From Saezia sanguinis (GTDB taxonomy: Bacteria > Pseudomonadota > Gammaproteobacteria > Burkholderiales > Burkholderiaceae_C): a stretch of 64,000 nt of DNA. The translations under genes were made by a program, and so were the position numbers. Position 1 is the stretch's first letter, and each line of letters starts with the position of its first letter. The stretch is taken from the NCBI RefSeq assembly GCF_003991585.1, contig NZ_PQSP01000003.1, positions 124,001-188,000 of the forward strand. The letters are read 5' to 3'. The notes below the pieces were generated by a model. It saw only the letters and a list, made by a program, of their open reading frames with translations, ran no database searches and was not told where the DNA came from. Below, piece by piece: positions 58,420-64,000 of this stretch.

Positions 58420-59676
58420 ATGACATACGGTCGTGTTTGTATTGTGGGCGCAGGTATTGTGGGCAGCGCCAGTGCGTTTGCACTGGCCAGAGGCGGCTGG
58501 GATGTCACCCTGGTTGACAGCGCGGAAGGCCCGGGCCTGGGCACCAGTTTTGCCAATGGCGCACAACTAAGCTACAGCTATGTGGAGCCACTGGCCACCC
58601 CTGATGCGCTGGCATCCCTGCCCAAATGGCTGCTGGATGCTTCCAGCCCGCTCAAATGGCACCCCCGAATGGAGTTTGCCCATGCCTGCTGGCTGGCCCA
58701 GTTTACCGCCTGCTGCCGGCCCTCCATGGTGAAAAAAACGACCGAAGCGCTGCTGGCCCTCTCCTTCCTGTCACGCGACACACTGCACCAATGGCTGCCG
58801 GAACTACCGGACCAGGAACAACTGTCTTTTACCCAAACCGGCAAACTGGTTATTTACCGTAATGAAAAATCGCGCGAGCATGTGCAAAACCAGTTGAACT
58901 GGCAGGCCAGAATGGGCTGTAAACAGAAAATCGTTTCTGCACAGGAATGCATCGAACTCGAACCCGCACTGGCAGCCACAGGGGGCGGCACAATTGCGTT
59001 TGGCGTCTGGACCGCCGAGGAAGAAGCCATTGACGCCCACACCCTCAGCCGTGCCCTGGCACAGGCCAGCGGCGCACAATGCCTGTACAACTGCGCCATT
59101 CAACGCATTGAAACGGCGCATGGCCAGGTCACCGCACTCATTACACGCGACAAGCAGCGCATTGAAGCCGACCATTTTGTCATCGCCACCGGCCCTGACA
59201 GCAACAAACTGCTGCGGCCGTTACACATTGCCCTGCCGATTGAGCCGATCCGCGGTTTCAGCATCACACTGCCCATCATCAAACCAGAAGCCGCACCCGT
59301 CGTCAATATCACTGATACCAGCCGCAAAACCGTGCATGCACGTTTGGGCAATATGCTGCGCTCGGCCGGGTTTGCCGAACTCTGCGGCTGGAATACACAA
59401 TTGAATGCGGCGCGCATCGAGGCACTGTGCCAGTATGTACAGGCCACTTTTCCAGGTGCCTGTGACCTGAGCCAGCCCCATGCATGGGCAGGCCTGCGCC
59501 CAACCACGCCCAGCGGCCGCCCGATTGTCAGCGGCACCCCGTTACGTAACCTGTGGTTGAACACCGGGCATGGTTCTTTGGGGCTGACTCTGGCAGCAGG
59601 CAGTGCCAACGTGCTGGAAAAACTCATGACGGGCCAGACCCCGACCATTCCATCAACGCCTTACCGTTATAAATGA
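58420..59676 (+). CDS. D-amino-acid dehydrogenase (DadA-like)
   Basis: A 418-residue FAD-dependent oxidase of the DAO family. The Rossmann motif is VCIVGAGIVGSASAFALARGGWDVTLVD, and FANGAQLSYSYVEPLATP, HAWAGLRPTTPSGRPIVSGTP and NTGHGSLGLTLAAGSA follow DadA. It oxidises D-amino acids to keto acids, passing electrons to the respiratory chain. The ATG at 58420 follows CCGGAG. Placed behind an Asp/Glu racemase, it probably serves D-amino-acid breakdown. Confidence 0.9.
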   Translation: MTYGRVCIVGAGIVGSASAFALARGGWDVTLVDSAEGPGLGTSFANGAQLSYSYVEPLATPDALASLPKWLLDASSPLKWHPRMEFAHACWLAQFTACCRPSMVKKTTEALLALSFLSRDTLHQWLPELPDQEQLSFTQTGKLVIYRNEKSREHVQNQLNWQARMGCKQKIVSAQECIELEPALAATGGGTIAFGVWTAEEEAIDAHTLSRALAQASGAQCLYNCAIQRIETAHGQVTALITRDKQRIEADHFVIATGPDSNKLLRPLHIALPIEPIRGFSITLPIIKPEAAPVVNITDTSRKTVHARLGNMLRSAGFAELCGWNTQLNAARIEALCQYVQATFPGACDLSQPHAWAGLRPTTPSGRPIVSGTPLRNLWLNTGHGSLGLTLAAGSANVLEKLMTGQTPTIPSTPYRYK

Positions 59677-59727
59677 AATAAGCCCCCATCAGAAGGCTGA
59701 GAGAGCTCAGTTGTGCTTATTGCTTAC

Positions 59728-59748
59728 CAGGGCGTGTAACACGCCCTG
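59728..59748. terminator. Short perfect hairpin between convergent genes
   Basis: CAGGGCGTG / CACGCCCTG (9 bp, 3-nt loop) between the dehydrogenase and the cation exporter. It lacks a T run, so it is a possible bidirectional end signal only. Confidence 0.4.
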
Positions 59749-59760
59749 ATTGGCTCCATA

Positions 59761-60783
59761 TCAGCCGGCATAACGTTCATTCTTCCCATCCGAACCAGCC
59801 CCATGCTGCGGCCGGTTGATCTCCACAGTAATATGCACCAGTTCATCATGCACCGACAACATCCGCCGCACATCCTGCGGAGTGATATCACTTGCCGTGA
59901 CAATTCCCACAATGCAGGCATACTTGTCCTTGCCCACACGCCAGACATGCAGATCACCAATCTGCAACTGCAAGTCTTTGGCATCCTTTTCTATCACCTC
60001 CCTGATCTCATCGACCACAGGGGCATCCATCTCCGCATCCAACAAAACCCGGCCACTCGCCCGTATCAGCCCGATCGCCCAGAACGTGATCAGCATGGCC
60101 CCCACAATACCCATCACCGGGTCCAGCCAGTCAGCACCCCAGAATTTGCCGCACACCAGTGCCACAATGGCCAGTACAGAAGTTGCCGCATCGGCAATCA
60201 CATGCATATAGGCTGAACGCAGATTCAAGTCCTGCCCGCCATGGTCATGTTGGTATTCATGATGATGATCATGCGCAGCGCCATGATGATGATGGTGGTG
60301 ATGCCCATGCTCTCCGCCTTTAAGCAGCCAGGCACAAACCACATTCACCAGCAGGCCCAGAATTCCCACCGCAATGGCTTCGTTGTAATGAATCGGCAAC
60401 GGCTCAACAATGCGCTGCACCGATTGCACCAGCATTGCCAGAGCCACCAGTACCAGAAGAATGGCACTGGTGTATCCCCCCAGAATCTCAATCTTCCAGG
60501 TGCCGAACGCAAACCGGCTGTCCGCTGCATACTTGCGGGCAAAAATATATGCGAGCAATGCCAGCCCCAGCGCCAGCACGTGTGAACTCATGTGCCAGCC
60601 ATCGGCCAATAGTGCCATCGAGCCAAACGCATAACCGGCAGTGATCTCAATGACCATCATGACAGCCGTCAATATCACTGCACGTTTGGTATTGCGCTGT
60701 GCCAGCGGGTTCCCGTCATCGAACACGTGTGTATGAAATTGCAGATTTTTTTGTGGTAAAGAGTCGGTTGATGCGCTCATCAT
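59761..60783 (-). CDS. Cation diffusion facilitator, DmeF-like Co/Ni exporter
   Basis: A 340-residue inner-membrane exporter with six helices. The metal site lies in DGWHMSSHVLAL (helix 2) and HVIADAATS (helix 5), the His-rich pattern of DmeF-type transporters. A cytoplasmic loop near residues 157-182 is full of His, including a run of seven. The C-terminal domain VDEIREVIEKDAKDLQLQIGDLHVWRVG is the usual dimerisation domain. It is divergent from an RcnR-type repressor, with a matching operator between them. Cobalt and nickel are the likely substrates. ATGs at 60783 and 60780 are both possible starts. Confidence 0.9.
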   Translation of the reverse strand: MMSASTDSLPQKNLQFHTHVFDDGNPLAQRNTKRAVILTAVMMVIEITAGYAFGSMALLADGWHMSSHVLALGLALLAYIFARKYAADSRFAFGTWKIEILGGYTSAILLVLVALAMLVQSVQRIVEPLPIHYNEAIAVGILGLLVNVVCAWLLKGGEHGHHHHHHHGAAHDHHHEYQHDHGGQDLNLRSAYMHVIADAATSVLAIVALVCGKFWGADWLDPVMGIVGAMLITFWAIGLIRASGRVLLDAEMDAPVVDEIREVIEKDAKDLQLQIGDLHVWRVGKDKYACIVGIVTASDITPQDVRRMLSVHDELVHITVEINRPQHGAGSDGKNERYAG

Positions 60784-60811
60784 GGTTTTGAACTATACGC
60801 TATGTATAATA

Positions 60812-60826
60812 TACTATACCCCAGTA
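60812..60826. promoter_or_regulatory. RcnR/DmeR-type operator
   Basis: TACTATACCCCAGTA keeps the layout of the RcnR operator (TACT, C-rich seven bases, AGTA; E. coli TACT-N-C6-AGTA) with four Cs. AT-rich flanks (ATA...TAT) surround it. It is 29 bp from the exporter start and 122 bp from the repressor start, placed to control both. Confidence 0.75.
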
Positions 60827-60947
60827 TATATTTATCTGGCAAATGAAAAAATCAACATTACACAACTACTTGGGTTTACCTGTCCACACAAGCCATCAAT
60901 ATTCGCTATGATCAATACACATCAACAGCCAACAGGAAAGAGCTGAC

Positions 60948-61223
60948 ATGGCACACACCATCCGTGACAAACAGAAACTGCTGACCCGTGTACGGCGCAT
61001 CAGCGGCCAAGCGCAGGCGCTGGAAAAAGCGCTGAATGAGCAAGTGGATTGTTCACAGATATTGCAGCAAATTGCAGCGATTCGCGGTGCCGTCAACGGG
61101 CTGATGACCGAAGTACTGGATGGGCATATCCGCGAACATGTCGCGCGCGATGGCGTACCGCAGGTACAGCGTGCAAAAGACCTGGAACAGATTTCACGTC
61201 TTCTGCGCTCCTACCTGAAATGA
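60948..61223 (+). CDS. Metal-responsive repressor of the RcnR/CsoR family (DmeR-like)
   Basis: A 91-residue all-helical repressor. The start MAHTIRDKQKLLTRVRRISGQ resembles RcnR, and the four metal ligands of RcnR (H3, C35, H60, H64) are all present, in AHTIR, VDCSQI and GHIREH. Residue 64 is His, unlike formaldehyde sensor FrmR. It should release DNA when Co2+ or Ni2+ binds. It is divergent from the DmeF-like exporter, and its stop codon overlaps the start of a methyltransferase gene (ATGA). Confidence 0.9.
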   Translation: MAHTIRDKQKLLTRVRRISGQAQALEKALNEQVDCSQILQQIAAIRGAVNGLMTEVLDGHIREHVARDGVPQVQRAKDLEQISRLLRSYLK

Positions 61224-62005
61224 GCACACCACAGCCCGAGCCGTCCTTTAAAGACCATTTTTCCGTAGCGTCAGACAAATATGCTGCGCACCGGCCGACC
61301 TACCCTGCGGCCCTTGCAGAATATCTGGCAGGCATCAGCCCAAACACCCGGCTGGCGCTCGATTGCGGTTGCGGCACCGGCCAGCTTTCCACGCTGCTGG
61401 GCAACCGTTTTCAACAGGTCATTGCCACCGACGCCAGCCCACAGCAGATTGCCAATGCACAGCCGCATGCACGTGTGAGCTACCGGGTTGCTACAGCAGA
61501 ACACAGTGGTCTGCCGGACGCCTGTGCCGACCTGATCACCGTTGCCCAGGCCGCACACTGGTTAAACCTGGAATTGTTTTATGCGGAGGCCCGCAGAGTA
61601 GCACGACCACATGCTGTAATTGCACTGATCACCTATGGTGTGCTGCATGTGGAAGGCCCTGTCGACGCGATTGTGCAGCAGTTTTACCATGATGTCATCG
61701 GCCCGTACTGGCCAGCCGAGCGACGCCATGTGGAAGAAGGCTACCGTAACCTGCCCTTTCCTTTTGCCAAAATCGCCGCGCCGGTATTTGCCATGACCGC
61801 ACAGTGGCGCCTGGACGATTTGCTGGGCTATATTGATACATGGTCAGCCGTGCAGGCAGCCCGAAAAGCCGTTGGCATAGAAACCGTGCACACTTTTCAG
61901 CACGAAATCACCCTGAAATGGGGGGCCAGCGAGCAACGCCGTACCATCACATGGCCACTGTCGATGCGTGTGGGACACATATCACACCACCACACGCCCC
62001 CATAA
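61220..62005 (+). CDS. Class I SAM-dependent methyltransferase coupled to the repressor gene
   Basis: A 261-residue protein starting at an ATG that overlaps the TGA of the repressor (ATGA), so translation is probably coupled. Motif I is ALDCGCGTGQLSTLL (near residue 49). AQAAHWLNLELFYAEARRVARPHAVIALITYG follows the Methyltransf_11 pattern and ends in a TEHRA-like C-terminus. The substrate is unknown. It is a distant paralogue of the 4828-5595 product (RPTYP and RPSYP starts). Its link with a metal regulator is odd and could be incidental. Confidence 0.83.
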   Translation: MSTPQPEPSFKDHFSVASDKYAAHRPTYPAALAEYLAGISPNTRLALDCGCGTGQLSTLLGNRFQQVIATDASPQQIANAQPHARVSYRVATAEHSGLPDACADLITVAQAAHWLNLELFYAEARRVARPHAVIALITYGVLHVEGPVDAIVQQFYHDVIGPYWPAERRHVEEGYRNLPFPFAKIAAPVFAMTAQWRLDDLLGYIDTWSAVQAARKAVGIETVHTFQHEITLKWGASEQRRTITWPLSMRVGHISHHHTPP

Positions 62006-62052
62006 AACCCAGCCCCCCCCTTACCTACTTCAGCATGACCATGCATCGCCTG

Positions 62053-62403
62053 TCATGAAAGCTTTTGTGCCCACTCGTTTTCATCGAACCCAAGCAACAG
62101 CGCTTTTTTACCTTTAACCACCAATGGCCGCTTGATCACACTGGGTGAAGCCAGCATCAGCGCTTTGGCACTTGACGCATCTGTCACTGCTGCCTGCTCT
62201 TCAGGACTGAGCTTGCGCCATGTGGTTCCCCTGCGGTTCACCAGTGCCTCCCAGCTCAGTTGCTTGATCCAGTCATCCAGCAAATCTGCCGGAACGCCCT
62301 GTTTTTTATAGTCATGAAACTCGTAGGCAATCTGATGCTCATCCAGCCAGACACGCGCTTTTTTAACCGTGCTGCAATTGGTAATACCGTAAACTTTCAG
62401 CAT
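62053..62403 (-). CDS. ArsC/Spx-family reductase (YffB-like)
   Basis: A 116-residue thioredoxin-fold protein. The single N-terminal cysteine is in YGITNCSTVKKARVWL, and SPSVIKRPLVVKGKKALLLGFDENEW is the C-terminal family block. YffB-like members act with glutathione rather than arsenate; the role is unknown. GGAAACAGGAT precedes the ATG. There is no arsenic-resistance gene nearby. Confidence 0.87.
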   Translation of the reverse strand: MLKVYGITNCSTVKKARVWLDEHQIAYEFHDYKKQGVPADLLDDWIKQLSWEALVNRRGTTWRKLSPEEQAAVTDASSAKALMLASPSVIKRPLVVKGKKALLLGFDENEWAQKLS

Positions 62404-62502
62404 ATCCTGTTTCCTTTAGCTCAAATTTTTCTATCTCATGGCCCAGCCACAGATCTTCAGGAAACAGTATACTGACAACCGATTTCCCCCACATACCTCA
62501 CC

Positions 62503-63183
62503 ATGTCCTTATTAGAACGTCGTCACTTTTTAAATATTGCTCTAGGCGCATTCTCTGCCGGATGCACCGGTTTTCTGGGCGCCTGTGCCAGACCCAATCC
62601 TCCTTTAGCCACCGTCTTATCAGGTTCGACGGTGCTGGCCCTGGGAGACTCCCTGACTTTTGGCACCGGTGCCAGCCCTGAAACCAGCTACCCCGCCGTA
62701 TTGGCGCAAATTACCGGCTGGAATGTGATCAACGCGGGAATCCCCGGTGAAGTCTCTGCCCGGACATTAAGGCGCCTGCCCAGACTGCTGGAAAAATACA
62801 ACCCGCACCTGGTGCTGACCTGCATCGGCACCAATGACTTTTTCACCCAGTTGCCCGAAGACAGCATCTACGCCAATATCTTCAACATCTGCGATCGAAT
62901 CAAAACAGCATCGACACAGCAAATGCTGATTGCCGTGCCCGATTTCATCCGCAACCCGAAAATGATTCCCCCGCTTGAAGATGCTCCCATGTACCAGCGC
63001 ATTGCCCAGGCGCTGGATATTCCATTGCAGCAAGGCGCACTGGCGCAGGTACTCATGCAACCCGGCCTGCGTTCTGATGCGATTCATGCCAATGCCAAGG
63101 GCTATGCGCTGTTTGCCCAGTTGATCGCCCAGTCCTTGCACACAGCCGGGCTGTGGAACGGCCTGTCCGGCAACCGTACCTGA
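62503..63183 (+). CDS. SGNH/GDSL-family hydrolase, Tat-type lipoprotein, copy 1
   Basis: A 226-residue arylesterase/TesA-like enzyme. The signal SLLERRHFLNIALGAF has a Tat motif (RRHFL) and ends in a lipobox (LGAC, residue 28), so a folded enzyme anchored in the envelope is likely. Blocks: catalytic Ser in LALGDSLTFGTG, NAGIPGE, TNDFF and the DAIHANAKGY His. Substrate is probably a short acyl ester or thioester. Copy 2 follows 39 bp later. Confidence 0.87.
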   Translation: MSLLERRHFLNIALGAFSAGCTGFLGACARPNPPLATVLSGSTVLALGDSLTFGTGASPETSYPAVLAQITGWNVINAGIPGEVSARTLRRLPRLLEKYNPHLVLTCIGTNDFFTQLPEDSIYANIFNICDRIKTASTQQMLIAVPDFIRNPKMIPPLEDAPMYQRIAQALDIPLQQGALAQVLMQPGLRSDAIHANAKGYALFAQLIAQSLHTAGLWNGLSGNRT

Positions 63184-63222
63184 TATACTTAAAACTGTTT
63201 TAATTTAGCCTCCACCCAGCTT

Positions 63223-63867
63223 ATGCAACGCCGCCATTTTCTGCAATTTTCACTTGGTAGCCTGATATTAGGCACGCTAGCCGCCTGCGGTAATGATGAA
63301 CCGCAGCTCATAGCGATTCCTGCCGGAGCCACGGTACTGGCCCTGGGCGACTCCATCACATACGGTTACGGTGCCAACCCCCAGACCAGCTACCCGGCTG
63401 TATTGGCGCAGATCACCGGCTGGAACGTCATCAACGCCGGGGTGTCCGGTGACACCACAGAAGGTGCATTAAAACGCCTGCCGGGTTTGCTGCAACAATA
63501 CGCCCCGAAACTGGTACTGACCAGCATTGGCGGCAATGACTTTTTGCGCCGTGTGCCGGAAGCTACCACCCGCAGCAACCTGATCGCCATCTGCCGGCAG
63601 ATCAAGGACAGCGGTGCACAAAACATGCTCATTGCCGTACCCAAACCCTCACTGGTGGGGGCCAGTGTCGGCTCGTTAAGCGACCATCCGATGTACGCTG
63701 AAGTGGCAAAAGAAATGAACATCCCACTGCAAAAAGGCGGCTGGGCTGATGTTTTATCGGACGCCAGCCTGCGCTCTGACCAGATTCATGCCAATGCACG
63801 GGGCTATGCGCGTTTTGCAGAGTTGCTTGCGGCATCTTTACGCGAAACCGGCCTGCTCAAACGCTGA
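63223..63867 (+). CDS. SGNH/GDSL-family hydrolase, Tat-type lipoprotein, copy 2
   Basis: A 214-residue tandem paralogue. Signal MQRRHFLQFSLGSLILGTLAAC combines a Tat motif with a lipobox (C22). Block I is LALGDSITYGYG, followed by NAGVSGDTTEGALKRLPGLL, GGNDFL (the canonical block III Gly) and DQIHANARGY. Both copies keep all catalytic residues, and copy 1 differs by TND in block III. The tail ETGLLKR aligns with the other copy's HTAGLWNG end. Confidence 0.88.
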   Translation: MQRRHFLQFSLGSLILGTLAACGNDEPQLIAIPAGATVLALGDSITYGYGANPQTSYPAVLAQITGWNVINAGVSGDTTEGALKRLPGLLQQYAPKLVLTSIGGNDFLRRVPEATTRSNLIAICRQIKDSGAQNMLIAVPKPSLVGASVGSLSDHPMYAEVAKEMNIPLQKGGWADVLSDASLRSDQIHANARGYARFAELLAASLRETGLLKR

Positions 63868-63921
63868 TTTAACCCCATTGCCCTGCCCAGCCCCTTTGGG
63901 ATCAGGGCTCCTGATGACGGA

Positions 63922-64000
63922 CTATTGACGCACCAGCCGCTGCATCGGTGGCAATGCTTGCGGGGCGCTGCAACGCAGCGGGTTCACATCCATGCCATGG
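63922..64000 (-). CDS. C-terminal end of an unidentified protein (partial)
   Basis: The minus-strand frame entering from the right edge ends HGMDVNPLRCSAPQALPPMQ, then RLVRQ and TAG. Only about 25 residues are visible, and I do not recognise the family. It would be convergent with the SGNH hydrolases. The codon use and lack of stops fit a real gene end, but the evidence is thin. Confidence 0.35.
   Translation of the reverse strand, partial: HGMDVNPLRCSAPQALPPMQRLVRQ

Overview
The window reads as a chromosomal segment of a betaproteobacterium of the order Burkholderiales, most likely family Alcaligenaceae. This is inferred from the gene order dapA-bamC-MBL hydrolase, the tig-clpP-clpX-lon block, a GltI-type orphan binding protein, and protein similarity recalled from memory. 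Base composition looks moderate (roughly half G+C), which would fit a genus such as Advenella better than Bordetella or Achromobacter; the genus is a guess. Almost every open stretch is explained by intact housekeeping or metabolic genes. There is no rRNA operon, CRISPR array or recognisable insertion sequence.

Layout. 1-5.6 kb: partial FMN reductase, then dapA-bamC and an MBL hydrolase on the minus strand, pdxY and a methyltransferase. 5.7-11.4 kb: Bax-inhibitor-like membrane protein, VIT1/CCC1-type metal transporter, two paralogous ferric-reductase-like flavoproteins, and sodB, an iron and oxidative-stress neighbourhood. 11.4-12.1 kb: a degenerate pilin-like gene and a broken second copy. 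12.3-17.3 kb: a ProU-type glycine betaine/proline ABC operon with two binding proteins. 17.8-28.2 kb: a segment bounded by tRNA-His and initiator tRNA-Met that point toward each other. It holds a small membrane protein, bacterioferritin, a secreted cysteine-containing protein, an isochorismatase-like hydrolase and a 2141-residue protein that joins a zinc-ribbon-like N-terminus, a pseudokinase, an SF1 helicase and a Vsr/DUF559-like nuclease domain. 28.2-34.3 kb: lon, clpX, clpP, tig. 34.8-43.3 kb: a divergent IclR-controlled catabolic cluster (CoA-transferase, thiolase, 3-hydroxyacyl-CoA dehydrogenase, enoyl-CoA hydratase | IclR, acyl-CoA dehydrogenase, MFS permease) whose members resemble adipate/dicarboxylate beta-oxidation enzymes. 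43.5-53.2 kb: deaminase, dctA, tRNA-Leu, pdxH, a YqjI-like PadR regulator, an AEC exporter, msrA, aspA, tatD, a YdcF-like protein. 53.4-59.7 kb: acnA, an amino-acid binding protein, an Asp/Glu racemase and a D-amino-acid dehydrogenase. 59.8-62.0 kb: a divergent cobalt/nickel-type exporter and RcnR-type repressor with a clear operator, then a coupled methyltransferase. 62.0-64 kb: an ArsC/YffB-like protein, two tandem Tat-type lipoprotein SGNH hydrolases, and the end of an unidentified minus-strand gene.

The strongest candidate for an under-described system is the giant pseudokinase-helicase-nuclease protein (21276-27701). It resembles the COG1112 helicases of Mokosh-type phage defence but carries a different nuclease. 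Several regulator/operator pairs can be read directly: RcnR-type (60812-60826), a 23-bp palindrome for the IclR cluster (39750-39772), and three stacked TATC/GATA palindromes upstream of the YqjI-like gene (47643-47689). An AGAATGAA-containing motif also recurs at four iron-related promoters.
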